DNA of 57,410 nucleotides from Verrucomicrobiia bacterium (lineage in GTDB: Bacteria > Verrucomicrobiota > Verrucomicrobiia > Limisphaerales > DSYF01). Of the stretch, positions 19,435 through 28,729 are shown piece after piece. The position numbers were made by a program, and so were the translations under genes. Numbering within the stretch: position 1 is the stretch's first letter; the number at the start of each line of letters is the position of its first letter. Below the pieces are notes generated by a model, which worked only from the letters and a program-made list of their open reading frames with translations, had not been told where the DNA came from and searched no databases. The stretch covers positions 1-57,410 of the forward strand of contig DASTWL010000075.1 in assembly GCA_035765895.1 (NCBI GenBank), written 5' to 3'.

Positions 19435-20852
19435 GTCAAACAATCCAATTCGGCACCGACGGCTGGCGTGCCGTCATCGCGGACTCCTTCACGTTTGAAA
19501 ACGTGGCCCGGGTCGCCCAGGCTTCCGCCGATTTCTGGAGCGCGAATCCGGTCCCGGAAACCGATCGGCGCGTGGTGATCGGCTACGACCGGCGATTCCT
19601 CTCCGAAAAATTCGCCGCGGTTGCTGCGGAGGTGTTCGCCGGCAATGATTTTGAAGTCATACTCACGCCCGAGCCCACACCGACGCCGGCCGTGTCGTAT
19701 GCGGTCAAACAATCGGCTTCTGTGGGCGGCGTGGTCATCACGGCAAGCCACAATCCGCCGCACTTCAACGGCTTCAAATTGAAATCTTATTACGGGGGGC
19801 CGGCGATGCCGGAAACCTGCGCGGCCGTCGAAAAGCAGCTGGGGGCCAGCGCTGTTCGCCGTCTGGCCTTGGACGAGGCGATTCGCGCGCACCGGGTGCG
19901 CCTGCGTGACATCCGCCCGGCGCATTATGCGGCCCTCAAGCGGCTGGTGGATTTTCCGCGCATCAAACGCTCGCGGCTGCGTTTTGCCCACGAGGCACTT
20001 TTCGGCGTTGGTGCGGGCTGTTTTGAGGCGCTGCTGGCGGGAACCAGTTGCCGGGTCACGACGCTGAACGGACAGCGCGATCCGTTGTTTGGCGGCATCA
20101 ATCCCGAACCGATCCGGCAGAACTACCGCCTGAGTGCCGGCTGGTTGCGGCGGCATCCGCATGACCTCTGCCTGGTTACCGATGGCGACGCGGATCGCGT
20201 GGGGGGCATGGACGGTCGCGGCGGCTATCTTTCGACCCACCAAATCATCGCGCTGTTGCTGCATCATTACATCAAGAACCGCGGCGAAACCGGCCGGGTC
20301 GTGAAGGCGCTGACCACCACCTCGTTGATCGACAAGATGTGCGCGGCGCACAATCTTCCGCTGCTGGAAGTGCCCGTTGGTTTCAAGCACATCTGCGGCG
20401 AGATGGTCAAAGGCGGCGTGATGCTGGGCGGGGAGGAGAGCGGCGGGATTGGTTTTGCCCGGCACATTCCCGAGCGGGACGGGCTCGCCGCGGGCTTGGT
20501 GCTGCTGGAATTGCTGGCCGTGGAGCGACAGCCGATAACCCGCGTGCTCGCGGCAATCCATCGCGAATACGGCCGCCATTGTTACGACCGCAACGATCTG
20601 CACTATCCGCTGGCAGAGAGGCCGCGGTTGCTGGCCAGGCTGGCGGCCAATCCGCCCGTTAAGCTGCTTTCGTCGCCGGTGGTGGCTGTGCAGTCCTACG
20701 ATGGGGTCAAACTGGTCGCGGCAGACAGTTCCTGGCTCATGTGGCGCGGTTCAGGGACGGAGCCGGTGTTGCGGATTTATGCCGAAGCGGCCACCGACGA
20801 ACGGGTTCAGGCCTTGTTGCGGTTGGGACGAAAACTGACGCGGCGGCTTTGA
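19431..20852 (+). CDS. Phosphoglucomutase/phosphomannomutase family protein
   Basis: A 473-residue alpha-D-phosphohexomutase. The four active-site loops are visible: phosphoserine loop TASHNPPHFNG (Ser106), metal loop DGDADRVGG, sugar-binding loop GGEESGGIG and phosphate-binding loop RGSGTEPVLRIYAEA. It could act on glucose, mannose or glucosamine phosphates; GEESG favours Glc/Man mutases but does not settle it. It starts at GTG 19431, overlapping the rpe stop. The pairing links the pentose phosphate pathway with sugar-nucleotide supply. Confidence 0.92.
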   Translation: MSQTIQFGTDGWRAVIADSFTFENVARVAQASADFWSANPVPETDRRVVIGYDRRFLSEKFAAVAAEVFAGNDFEVILTPEPTPTPAVSYAVKQSASVGGVVITASHNPPHFNGFKLKSYYGGPAMPETCAAVEKQLGASAVRRLALDEAIRAHRVRLRDIRPAHYAALKRLVDFPRIKRSRLRFAHEALFGVGAGCFEALLAGTSCRVTTLNGQRDPLFGGINPEPIRQNYRLSAGWLRRHPHDLCLVTDGDADRVGGMDGRGGYLSTHQIIALLLHHYIKNRGETGRVVKALTTTSLIDKMCAAHNLPLLEVPVGFKHICGEMVKGGVMLGGEESGGIGFARHIPERDGLAAGLVLLELLAVERQPITRVLAAIHREYGRHCYDRNDLHYPLAERPRLLARLAANPPVKLLSSPVVAVQSYDGVKLVAADSSWLMWRGSGTEPVLRIYAEAATDERVQALLRLGRKLTRRL

Positions 20853-20931
20853 CGTCCAAGGCTGTGCGCGGGCTTGCGGATTTGAGGTTGGAATTCAACA
20901 TGCTGCCGCATACTGTTCTCAGGGACCTTTC

Positions 20932-21327
20932 ATGGAGCGATCGAACATTCCTGCCAAACGAATCCTCGTCGTGGACGACGAACCGTATGTCTGTGACGCG
21001 CTTCGCATGATGTTGAGCATTGACGGGCACGAAGTCACCACGGCTTCCAGCGCACGCCAGGGGCTGGACCTGCTGGCGCAGCAACCCTTCGATCTGGTGA
21101 TTACCGATTACTCGATGCCGGCGATGAAAGGGGACGAGTTCGCGAGCCTTGTCAAAGCCCGCAATCCCGCCCAGCCGGTGGTCATGATCACCGCCTACGC
21201 GGAAATGCTGTCGGGTTCCAAAACCGGCGGGCTCCCGTGCATTGATGTCCTGATCAGCAAACCCTTCCGGCTTGAGCAACTGCGGCAGGCGGTCGCCCGG
21301 GTGCTCGGTCTGGAGAAAACGCCGTAA
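20932..21327 (+). CDS. Stand-alone response-regulator receiver protein
   Basis: A 131-residue single REC domain. The acidic pair is at D15-D16 (VVDDE), the phospho-acceptor is D59 in ITDYSMP, T87 is the conserved Ser/Thr and K110 lies in SKPF. There is no output domain, so it acts through protein partners or as a phosphorelay intermediate. It stands alone, 79 bp after the phosphohexomutase, without a kinase next door. A long inverted repeat lies just downstream (21359-21384). Confidence 0.9.
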   Translation: MERSNIPAKRILVVDDEPYVCDALRMMLSIDGHEVTTASSARQGLDLLAQQPFDLVITDYSMPAMKGDEFASLVKARNPAQPVVMITAYAEMLSGSKTGGLPCIDVLISKPFRLEQLRQAVARVLGLEKTP

Positions 21328-21358
21328 ACTCCGTTGCCTTCCAGTGAATTCCCCCGGG

Positions 21359-21384
21359 ACAATTCAGGTGTTCACCTGAATTGT
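21359..21384. promoter_or_regulatory. 26-bp inverted repeat between receiver gene and lepB
   Basis: Perfect 12-bp arms (ACAATTCAGGTG and its complement) flank a 2-bp centre. It lies 31 bp after the receiver stop and 54 bp before the lepB start. No T-run follows, which argues against a rho-independent terminator, and the 2-nt loop is too tight for a full RNA hairpin. A protein-binding operator is therefore at least as likely. Confidence 0.45.
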
Positions 21385-21426
21385 TGATGGCACGGCCTTG
21401 ATGCATCTTGAACTCGGAAACCAAAC

Positions 21427-21431
21427 GGGAG
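21427..21431 (+). promoter_or_regulatory. Ribosome binding site for lepB
   Basis: GGGAG lies 7 nt before ATG 21439. It is one of the clearer Shine-Dalgarno sites in this window and supports that start. Confidence 0.6.
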
Positions 21432-21438
21432 CTGTAAG

Positions 21439-22026
21439 ATGAACGAGGAAAAGATTGGATCTCCGGAAATGGCATCGACCCAACCGCGTGGCTGGCGGCG
21501 GTTCTTCTCGCGCAAACCCCGGTCCGTTCCGCCGCCCTCGCTGTGGCAGCAACTGACCCAATGCGGCTGCGCTTTGGCGGTCGCGCTTTCCAGCTACTGG
21601 GTCGCCACGCATTTCATGTTTCAAACGGTCATTGTGGACGGTGACAGCATGAAGCCGACCCTCCATAACGCGGACCAATACTTGTTGAATCGGGCGGAGT
21701 ATCTGTTCCGCGATCCCAAGCCGGGGGACATCGTGGTCATTCACGATCCGGAAGATGGCGGGTTGTCGGTGAAACGGATTGTGGCGACGGGCGGGGAAAC
21801 GGTTGAACTCGATGGAGGCAGCGTTTACGTGAATGGCCGGAAACTCGTCGAGAATTACCTGCCCAAAGGCACGCTGACGTTCAGCTACCATGTTTATGGC
21901 CACGAAAAATTTGCGTGCAGCAAGGATCAGGTGTTTGTCCTGGGCGACAACCGCGGCAAATCCGCGGACAGCCGGATTTATGGGCCCGTGCCGCGACGAA
22001 ACATTCTGGGCGTGGTCATGCCCTGA
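21439..22026 (+). CDS. lepB: Signal peptidase I
   Basis: A 195-residue membrane serine protease that removes signal peptides of Sec and Tat substrates at the outer face of the inner membrane. One N-terminal transmembrane helix (about 41-58) precedes the catalytic Ser70 in VDGDSMKPTL. The general base Lys112 lies in LSVKRIVATGGE. LGDNRGKSADSRIYGPV is the conserved C-terminal box. A strong terminator follows at 22056-22089. Confidence 0.94.
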   Translation: MNEEKIGSPEMASTQPRGWRRFFSRKPRSVPPPSLWQQLTQCGCALAVALSSYWVATHFMFQTVIVDGDSMKPTLHNADQYLLNRAEYLFRDPKPGDIVVIHDPEDGGLSVKRIVATGGETVELDGGSVYVNGRKLVENYLPKGTLTFSYHVYGHEKFACSKDQVFVLGDNRGKSADSRIYGPVPRRNILGVVMP

Positions 22027-22055
22027 CGGTCGTTTATTCAGATTTTCCCCAGGCC

Positions 22056-22089
22056 AAGGCGGCGCAGCATCGTTGCGCCGCCTTTTTTT
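22056..22089 (+). terminator. Rho-independent terminator after lepB
   Basis: A GGCGGCGCA/TGCGCCGCC stem (22058-22066 and 22074-22082) has a 7-nt loop and is followed by seven T residues (22083-22089). Two flanking A-T pairs can extend the stem. It lies 29 bp after the lepB stop and closes that transcription unit before the M14-like gene. This is the best canonical terminator in the window. Confidence 0.9.
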
Positions 22090-22098
22090 CATGGAATA

Positions 22099-22911
22099 AT
22101 GCGCCGTGTGAAACGGCTGCATCTCAATCACGGTGCCTATCACGGCGAAACCGTCCGTCTGCGCCCGATATTGGAGGCGTGCGAGGGGTTGGCGCGGCGG
22201 GCTGGTTTGCGGGTGGAACATCTGCCTGTGGAAGGCGGTGAGGATTTGCTGGCGCTGACGCACGGGGCGAATTCAGCCGCCGGCCGATCCCGCATCTACC
22301 TTTCCGCCGGCATTCACGGCGATGAACCGGCAGGCGTGCTGGCGATGGAGGCTCTGCTTCAGGACTTGCGGTGGTGCGGCGATGCTGCGTTGTGGTTCTG
22401 CCCTTGCTTGAATCCGCTGGGCTTTGGCTTGAACCAGCGGACGGACCGGCTGGGCAATGATTTGAACCGCGATTATCGGCATTTGAAATCCGCCGAGGTC
22501 CAGGCACATGTCCGCTGGCTGGAGCGCCAGCCGTCATTCGACGTCTGTCTCTGTTTGCATGAAGACTGGGAAGCTGCCGGCTTCTATCTTTACGAGGTCA
22601 ATCCCGACGGCCGGACAGCCCAAGCGGAGTCGGTGATTGACGCCGTTCGTGCGGTGTTTCCCATCGATGAATCCGACATCATCGACGGCCGGCCGGCGCG
22701 GGGCGGAATCATCCGTCCCAACCTCGTTCCGGCGTTGCGTCCGGACTGGCCGGAGGCGCTCTACCTCATTCAACACAAAACCCGGTTGTCCTACACCTTG
22801 GAAGCTGCGTCTGATTACCCACTGGCCGCCCGTGTCAAAGCGTTGGTGTGCGCGGTCAAAACCCTCGTCCGGCGGCATTGCAATGCTTCCGAGGAAACGA
22901 CGCGGCGCTAG
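22099..22911 (+). CDS. M14-family zinc amidohydrolase/carboxypeptidase (MpaA/AstE-like)
   Basis: A 270-residue zinc hydrolase of the M14/succinylglutamate-desuccinylase group. Zinc ligands are H73 and E76 in GIHGDEPAG and H154 in CLHEDWEA. NDLNRDY supplies the substrate-binding Arg, and E235 in TLEAAS sits at the catalytic Glu position. Its size and HEDWEA resemble murein tripeptide amidases (MpaA), so peptidoglycan recycling is a reasonable guess; aspartoacylase-type activity is the alternative. ATG 22099 lies 10 nt after the terminator T-run, so its promoter is probably near the terminator. It overlaps the convergent hemerythrin gene by 4 bp at the stop codons (CTAG). Confidence 0.82.
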   Translation: MRRVKRLHLNHGAYHGETVRLRPILEACEGLARRAGLRVEHLPVEGGEDLLALTHGANSAAGRSRIYLSAGIHGDEPAGVLAMEALLQDLRWCGDAALWFCPCLNPLGFGLNQRTDRLGNDLNRDYRHLKSAEVQAHVRWLERQPSFDVCLCLHEDWEAAGFYLYEVNPDGRTAQAESVIDAVRAVFPIDESDIIDGRPARGGIIRPNLVPALRPDWPEALYLIQHKTRLSYTLEAASDYPLAARVKALVCAVKTLVRRHCNASEETTRR

Positions 22912-23351
22912 ACCGGCATTGATTCCCGGCGCCGCGCCCAGGCTCCGCCGAGCTTGTTCAACGTCTGGTCGCTCAGTGAACGTTCCGCGAGCGGGAAGAC
23001 GATGCGCTCTTCCTTGTCAAAATGCACCCGCGACGCCTGCACCGCCTGCAGCAGCAGCCGGCGTGCGGTGCTGATCTGCCGGGCGCCTTGAATCGCCAGC
23101 AGCGCATTGTCGATTTCATCGTGTTCCTTGTGAAAGGTGTCGGCCTGACCCAGTTGTTCGATGCAATGATCCATCGGCGTCAGCAGGAGGTCGTCTTCGG
23201 TGGCCGAATGCGCCTTCAAAGCGGTTGCGAGCAGTTCGGCCAGCAGGCGGGCTTCCGCCAATGTCTTCAGTTTTGGAACCACGGCTTCGACGTGGTCGAA
23301 GAGATTATGGAAGACTTGATGCTCGGCGAGCAGGGCTTCAGTGATTTTCAT
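22908..23351 (-). CDS. Hemerythrin-like HHE domain protein
   Basis: A 147-residue four-helix bundle expected to bind a di-iron centre. The ligand pattern is complete: H11, H48 with E52, H74/H77, and H110 with E114 (HFDKEE). Such proteins bind O2 or NO or protect iron-sulfur clusters; the precise role here is unknown. It reads convergent to the M14-like gene, sharing a CTAG overlap of the two stops. It lies 109 bp downstream of gcvP on the same strand and could be co-transcribed. Confidence 0.88.
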   Translation of the reverse strand: MKITEALLAEHQVFHNLFDHVEAVVPKLKTLAEARLLAELLATALKAHSATEDDLLLTPMDHCIEQLGQADTFHKEHDEIDNALLAIQGARQISTARRLLLQAVQASRVHFDKEERIVFPLAERSLSDQTLNKLGGAWARRRESMPV

Positions 23352-23460
23352 GGCCGGAAAAAGTTGAGCCGTTGTCCAAAGCTCAAATAGCCCAGCCGGG
23401 CGGTTTCAACCACCCATTTCTTGGCATTTTCTTGTCCGGAATCGACCGGCTTCGTGGAGG

Positions 23461-26289
23461 CTATGCGGTTGCGGCATACGCCTCCATGCCGGCACATGAG
23501 CAGACGAGGTTGCGGTCGCCGAAGACGTTGTCCACCCGGCCGCACGCGGGCCAGAATTTGAACTCCTTGAGGCTGGTCACCGGGAAGGCTGCCTGTTCGC
23601 GCGTGTAGGGCCGCGCCCAGTTTTCCGTGGCTATCATGTCCGCCGTATGCGGAGCCTGCTTCAATGGATTGTTGGTCTTGTCCAGGGCACCGGACTCGAC
23701 GGCGCGCATTTCCGCGTGGATGGCCATCATGGCTTCGCAGAAGCGATCCAATTCCGCCTTGGGTTCACTTTCGGTTGGCTCGACCATCAACGTGCCGGCG
23801 ACCGGCCAGCTCAACGTCGGCGCGTGAAAACCGAAATCCATCAGCCGCTTGGCGACATCTTCCGCCGTGGTGGCCTTGAAGGCGCGCAGGTCGAGAATGC
23901 ACTCGTGCGCCACCAGCCCGTTCGCCCGGTAAAGCGTGGGGAAGTGCTGCTCCAGCCGCCCGGCAATGTAGTTCGCGTTCAGAATCGCAACCTTGGTCGC
24001 CTCGGTGAGGCCCGGTTCACCCATGGTGCGGATATACATCCACGAAATCGGCAGGATGCTGGCGCTGCCCCACGGCGCCGCCGAAACGGGTCCCGTGGCG
24101 CCACGACCGGGGAGCAGGCTGGCGAGGTGTTTTGCCACGCCAATGGGGCCCATGCCCGGACCGCCGCCGCCGTGCGGGATGCAAAATGTTTTGTGCAGGT
24201 TCAGATGGCAGACGTCGGCGCCAATGAAGCCCGGTGACGTCAGGCCAACCTGTGCATTCATGTTGGCGCCATCCATGTAAACCTGACCGCCGGCCTCATG
24301 GACAATGGTGCAGATTTCCCGGATGCCGGCCTCGAACACGCCGTGCGTGCTGGGATAAGTCACCATCAGGCACGCGAGTTCATTCCGGTGGGCGGCGGCC
24401 TTGGCGCGCAAGTCCGCCACGTCGATGTTTCCGTCCTTGTCGCAGGCCACGGCCACGACCCGCATCCCGGCCATCACCGCGCTGGCCGGGTTGGTTCCGT
24501 GCGCGCTGGTGGGGATGAGGCAGACGTTGCGTTGAGCGTCGCCGCGTGATTCGTGATAGGCGCGGATGACGAGCAGCCCTGTGTATTCGCCTTGCGAGCC
24601 GGCGTTCGGTTGCAGCGACACGGCGGCAAAGCCGGTGATTTCCGCAAGCCACGTTTCGAGCTGGCGAAACATTTCCTGATAGCCCGTTGTTTGGTTCGCG
24701 GGCGCAAACGGGTGCAACCTGCTGAATTCCGGCCAGCTCACCGGAAACATCTGGCTCGCCGCGTTCAGTTTCATGGTGCACGAGCCCAGCGGGATCATCG
24801 CGTGGCACAGCGACAGGTCCTTGCTCTCCAGGCGCCGCAGGTAACGCTGCATCTCCGTCTCGGAGTGGTAACGGTTGAATACGGGGTGCGTGAGGAACGC
24901 GGACGTGCGGGCCGGCAGTTGCGCGGGTGAAGGCTTCAAGTCGCCAGGTTCGAAGCCTGGTGCGCGGTCGCCATTGAACACTTGCAGGAGCAGCTTGAGG
25001 TCCGCGGCACCGATGGTTTCGTCCAACGAAACGCCCACGGTCGTGCTGTCGATGACGCGGAGGTTGAGCCGGTGCTTGGCGGCAATTTGCGCGATGTCTG
25101 CGCTGGAGACGGCGGCGAGGTTGACACGCAACGTGTCGAACGCCGCGTCACGATTGGTTTGATAACCGAGCCTTTCCAGTCCGGCGGCCAGTGTCTGGGT
25201 ATGCTCGTGGATGTGCCGGGCAATGACCTTCAACCCTTCGGGTCCGTGATAAATCGCGTAGGCGGCGGCCATGTTCGCGAGCAAGGCCTGGGCGGTGCAG
25301 ATGTTGGACGTGGCCTTCTCGCGCCGGATGTGTTGTTCCCGCGTGCCGAGCGAGAGACGGAAGGCGGGTTTGCCGCGGGAATCCTTCGAGACGCCAACCA
25401 GCCGGCCGGGCATCTGGCGCTTGAACGCATCGCGGGTGGCAAAAAACGCCGCGTGTGGTCCGCCAAAGCCGAGCGGCACACCCAGGCGTTGCGCGCTGCC
25501 GACCGCGATGTCCGCGCCAAATTCTCCCGGCGGTTTGATCAGGGTGAGGGCCAGCAGGTCGGTGGCGACCACGAACAGGGCGCCGGCGGTGTGGGCTTTT
25601 TCGGCAATGCCGGTGACGTCTTCAACCGTGCCGAAGGTGTCCGGATACTGCACCAGGGCGCCACACACCTGCGCGTCGAAGGCAAACGCCGCGGGCGGGC
25701 CGACTTTGAGTTCGATGCCCAGCGCCCGGGCGCGCGTGCGCACCACTTCGATGTTCTGAGGATGACACGTGTCCGCGACGAGAAACACATTGCGCCCATC
25801 GGCTTCCTTGACGCGATGGCACATCATCATGGCTTCAGCGCAGGCCGTGGCCTCGTCGAGCAACGAGGCGTTGGCGATGTCGAGCGCGGTGAGGTCGCAC
25901 ACCATCGTCTGGAAATTGAGCAGCATTTCGAGCCGGCCCTGCGAAATCTCGGATTGATAGGGCGTGTATTGCGTATACCACCCCGGATTTTCCAAAATAT
26001 TCCGCTGAATCACGGGCGGCGTGATGGTGTCGTAGTAGCCCAAGCCGATGAAGGAGCGGAACACCTGGTTCTTTTGGGCGATCGCGCGAAGTTCGGCCAA
26101 TGCCTCAAATTCCGACGCGGGCGCGGGCAGGTTGAGCGGTTTGGGCAGGCGGATTGCCGCCGGCACCGCGGCCCCGGCCAGCGCATCGAGCGAAGGCTGG
26201 CCAAGCGTGTGCAGCATTTCCTGCTGGTCGGACGGACGGGGACCGATGTGGCGGCGGACAAATGATTCGGAGTGGGCGGACAGGCTCAT
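23461..26289 (-). CDS. gcvP: Glycine dehydrogenase (decarboxylating), P-protein
   Basis: A 942-residue PLP enzyme of the glycine cleavage system, decarboxylating glycine and passing the aminomethyl group to the H-protein lipoamide. It is the single-chain type with both halves fused. The PLP lysine lies in [19 protein letters not shown], and [11 protein letters not shown] and [14 protein letters not shown] are hallmark segments. ATG 26289 ([10 protein letters not shown]) matches the usual P-protein start; an upstream ATG at 26322 adds 11 residues. gcvT, gcvH and lpd are not adjacent, and I see no glycine-riboswitch-like leader upstream. Confidence 0.97.
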   Translation of the reverse strand: MSLSAHSESFVRRHIGPRPSDQQEMLHTLGQPSLDALAGAAVPAAIRLPKPLNLPAPASEFEALAELRAIAQKNQVFRSFIGLGYYDTITPPVIQRNILENPGWYTQYTPYQSEISQGRLEMLLNFQTMVCDLTALDIANASLLDEATACAEAMMMCHRVKEADGRNVFLVADTCHPQNIEVVRTRARALGIELKVGPPAAFAFDAQVCGALVQYPDTFGTVEDVTGIAEKAHTAGALFVVATDLLALTLIKPPGEFGADIAVGSAQRLGVPLGFGGPHAAFFATRDAFKRQMPGRLVGVSKDSRGKPAFRLSLGTREQHIRREKATSNICTAQALLANMAAAYAIYHGPEGLKVIARHIHEHTQTLAAGLERLGYQTNRDAAFDTLRVNLAAVSSADIAQIAAKHRLNLRVIDSTTVGVSLDETIGAADLKLLLQVFNGDRAPGFEPGDLKPSPAQLPARTSAFLTHPVFNRYHSETEMQRYLRRLESKDLSLCHAMIPLGSCTMKLNAASQMFPVSWPEFSRLHPFAPANQTTGYQEMFRQLETWLAEITGFAAVSLQPNAGSQGEYTGLLVIRAYHESRGDAQRNVCLIPTSAHGTNPASAVMAGMRVVAVACDKDGNIDVADLRAKAAAHRNELACLMVTYPSTHGVFEAGIREICTIVHEAGGQVYMDGANMNAQVGLTSPGFIGADVCHLNLHKTFCIPHGGGGPGMGPIGVAKHLASLLPGRGATGPVSAAPWGSASILPISWMYIRTMGEPGLTEATKVAILNANYIAGRLEQHFPTLYRANGLVAHECILDLRAFKATTAEDVAKRLMDFGFHAPTLSWPVAGTLMVEPTESEPKAELDRFCEAMMAIHAEMRAVESGALDKTNNPLKQAPHTADMIATENWARPYTREQAAFPVTSLKEFKFWPACGRVDNVFGDRNLVCSCAGMEAYAATA

Positions 26290-26461
26290 GTTCTGGTTTT
26301 GCGCAATGACACGGAACGGCATCCGGTGGGCGCCACCGGAAACGGGAAGGTAGAAAGTGGCCGGGTCAAATCAAGTTGCTTTTGGCAGTCCGGGTGCGGG
26401 CCGGGGCGCGCTGGAATATTCCCGGTGCAAGTCGCGCCCGGTCTGGCTATGTTGTATCGGC

Positions 26462-27088
26462 ATGTCACCGCGCTACAAAATGCTGCTTTGGGCCGGCGCC
26501 GGTTTGGTGGTGGCCTGGATACTGGTCTTCGCGGGTTACAAGATTGCGGCGGGCTTGAAAGTCACCCCGGAAAAAATACGCGCCTATTCGGCGGCCGTGG
26601 ATTTGAGCTCCCTTTCGGCGGCCGACCGGGCCCGGGCCATTCACCGGCTGGCGGACATGCTCAACGCCTTGTCCTACGATGAACGGCGCGAAGCCCGCCT
26701 GGGGCGCATCTGGGAAAAATGGTTTGCGCAAATGACGGAGGAGGAAAAATCGCAGTTCCTTGAAGCGACCATGCCCACCGGCTTCAAGCAAATGATCAAC
26801 GCGTTTGAGGAACTGCCCGAGGAACGGCGGCAGCGGGCCATCAGCGACGCCTTGCGGCGGCTGCGGGAGGCTCAGGCCACTGCGCAGACCGGGCAGGGCC
26901 TGCCCGTGTCCACCAACGCCCCGCTGCTCAGTGCCGATTTGCAAAAGCAGATGGCTGCCATCGGCCTCAAGTCTTTTTACAGCCAGAGTTCCGCGCAAAC
27001 CAAGGCCGAGGTCGCGCCGGTGTTGGAGGAATTGCAGCGCATGATGGAAAGCGGACGGTTCATTTTCGGGGGGCCGCGGGAGCGTTGA
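26462..27088 (+). CDS. Hypothetical single-pass membrane protein
   Basis: A 208-residue protein of unknown family. After MSPRYKM comes one hydrophobic helix (about residues 7-29), then a helical, charged domain with Glu/Arg-rich stretches such as [19 protein letters not shown]. This suggests a membrane-anchored coiled or helical bundle facing the periplasm or cytoplasm. The longer frame from 26357 lacks homologous character, and ATG 26462 directly precedes the anchor. It is followed 7 bp later by a prepilin-like gene, so it is the first gene of a probable operon. Confidence 0.6.
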   Translation: MSPRYKMLLWAGAGLVVAWILVFAGYKIAAGLKVTPEKIRAYSAAVDLSSLSAADRARAIHRLADMLNALSYDERREARLGRIWEKWFAQMTEEEKSQFLEATMPTGFKQMINAFEELPEERRQRAISDALRRLREAQATAQTGQGLPVSTNAPLLSADLQKQMAAIGLKSFYSQSSAQTKAEVAPVLEELQRMMESGRFIFGGPRER

Positions 27089-27095
27089 AGGACCC

Positions 27096-27644
27096 ATGCT
27101 GAAGCTGCGCCAGTTGGCCTTTACGTTGATCGAGCTGCTGGTGGTGATTGCCATCATCAGCACCCTGGCGGCGTTGCTGGTCGTGGGGCTGGGCCGCGCG
27201 AAGGAGCTGGCCCGCGGCACCGCCTGTTTGAGCAACCTGCGCCAGATCGGTCTCGGCCTGCAAATTTACGTCCAGGAAAACAACAACCGCATGCCGTCTC
27301 TGCGCGACCGCGCGCCAGGCACGAATGCGCCGGTCACCAACGCATTGCCCACCGTGGACGTAGCACTTTCCAACCAGGTCGGCAACGTGCTGGTGTTCCG
27401 ATGTCCTTCGGACCGCCAGCAGCTCTTCGAGCAAACGGGCAGCAGTTACGCGTGGAACAGCCTGCTGAATGGCCAGGATGCCGATCATTTGCGCGTGCTC
27501 ACCTTGAATCTTGGTTCAAGCCGGACGCCGGTGCTCTTCGACAAGGAGGCGTTTCATGCGGCGCGCGGCGAGAAGAAGGGGGTCAACTACCTTTACGCGG
27601 ACGGTCACATCAAAAACCTGCTCGCCATTGAAGGCTCCAAATGA
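27096..27644 (+). CDS. Type II secretion/pilin-like prepilin protein (DUF1559-like)
   Basis: A 182-residue protein with a class III prepilin leader: [12 protein letters not shown] (9-20) begins the hydrophobic helix, with the conserved Glu five residues after the expected cut. [13 protein letters not shown] follows the helix, and the C-terminus has [10 protein letters not shown], a variant of the DG motif typical of Planctomycetes and Verrucomicrobiota prepilin-like proteins. The residue before Phe is Ala rather than the usual Gly, which may slow processing. The product is probably a minor pseudopilin or surface protein. No secretion-machinery genes are adjacent. Confidence 0.85.
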   Translation: MLKLRQLAFTLIELLVVIAIISTLAALLVVGLGRAKELARGTACLSNLRQIGLGLQIYVQENNNRMPSLRDRAPGTNAPVTNALPTVDVALSNQVGNVLVFRCPSDRQQLFEQTGSSYAWNSLLNGQDADHLRVLTLNLGSSRTPVLFDKEAFHAARGEKKGVNYLYADGHIKNLLAIEGSK

Positions 27645-27669
27645 GCGAACCAGCCAGAAGGCGAGCAAG

Positions 27670-28728
27670 ATGCGGCGGATGTTGAAGCCGGCTGCCCTTA
27701 TCCTGCTGGTCTTTGCCGCAGGTTTGAGTCTGCTGGTGCTCTGGTTTGCGGGCGTCACGATTGGTGGCAGTGATCCTCTCTTTCGTGACAAGCATGAGAG
27801 TGAATGGATCAAGAATCTGAAATACAGTGACGACGAACAGGTCAAGGAGTGGCGCGGTTACGGCGAGGAAGGCGTCCAAGTGCTAATTCGTGGGTTGGAG
27901 CGTGCCAACCATCCGGGGCAGCGGGCTTACCGTCAACTCTATCGAAGTTTGCCGGGCTTTTTGATGCGATGGGTGCCGTCTCCCAAATCCGACTCGACGC
28001 GTTCTACCCGGATGTGCCTGGCTTCGCTGCTTTCGAGCCTTGGGAATGACGCCAGCAACGCCATGCCGGTCTTGATTCGAACCGTCGTCCACGACGAGGC
28101 CGCCGATGTGCGGCAGTGTGCAATCAACTTCTTCACAGCGAGCGAGGACGACCAATGTTTGCTCAATCACATGCCCGTGGATGAAAAGATGAAGTTGCTG
28201 CCGGGGCTGCTTCGGGCGCTGCAGGACCGGAGCAATTGGGGATTGCGCAACAATGCGGCAAATGCCCTGCAGTGGTTCCCTGAACAGCGGGGAATTGTTG
28301 CTCCGGCATTGGTGGCCGCACTTCGCGATCCGCAGCCTCAAGTGCGCGTTCTAACTGCCCAGGCGTTGATCCGCGTTGACCCGGGTATGGCGAAAAAGAT
28401 GGGCGCGGCGGGCGTGTTGACGGCCATCTCAAAAGACCCGGATGATCAGGTCGCGTTCCGGGCTGTTGCGGCGATGAAATACTTTGGCAGCGACCCGCAA
28501 TCGGTTGTGCCCGCGCTGATCGAATCCTTGAAGAATACGAATACGTTGGTCGCGTGCGAGGCAGTGTGGGTGCTCGAATGGGCGCCGCCTGAATTCAAGT
28601 CCTGCAGGGATGCGGTCGTTCCGGCACTTCACAAGGCGGCGCAGCGAACGGATAATGTTGGGGGCTACGCAAGAGCGGCCCTAAAACGCTGGGAATCCGC
28701 TGCTGATCCGGCAAAGGGAGGCAGATGA
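27670..28728 (+). CDS. HEAT-repeat membrane-anchored protein
   Basis: A 352-residue protein beginning with a membrane anchor (LILLVFAAGLSLLVLWFAG) and followed by helical repeats of about 35 residues. The repeats are visible as ALVAALRDPQPQVRVLTAQAL, a GVLTAISKDPDDQVAF unit and ALIESLKNTNTLVACEAVWVL, the HEAT/PBS-lyase-like pattern used for protein-protein contacts. No enzyme motif is present. ATG 27670 is chosen because the long frame from 27511 overlaps the prepilin gene with an Arg-rich non-homologous stretch. Its stop is 1 bp before the ABC ATPase start. Confidence 0.8.
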   Translation: MRRMLKPAALILLVFAAGLSLLVLWFAGVTIGGSDPLFRDKHESEWIKNLKYSDDEQVKEWRGYGEEGVQVLIRGLERANHPGQRAYRQLYRSLPGFLMRWVPSPKSDSTRSTRMCLASLLSSLGNDASNAMPVLIRTVVHDEAADVRQCAINFFTASEDDQCLLNHMPVDEKMKLLPGLLRALQDRSNWGLRNNAANALQWFPEQRGIVAPALVAALRDPQPQVRVLTAQALIRVDPGMAKKMGAAGVLTAISKDPDDQVAFRAVAAMKYFGSDPQSVVPALIESLKNTNTLVACEAVWVLEWAPPEFKSCRDAVVPALHKAAQRTDNVGGYARAALKRWESAADPAKGGR

Positions 28729-28729
28729 A

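Noticed and set aside
26290-26461. Glycine riboswitch upstream of gcvP
   Set aside because: Only a 7-bp CCGGTGG/CCACCGG hairpin is visible; no glycine aptamer pattern was recognised.
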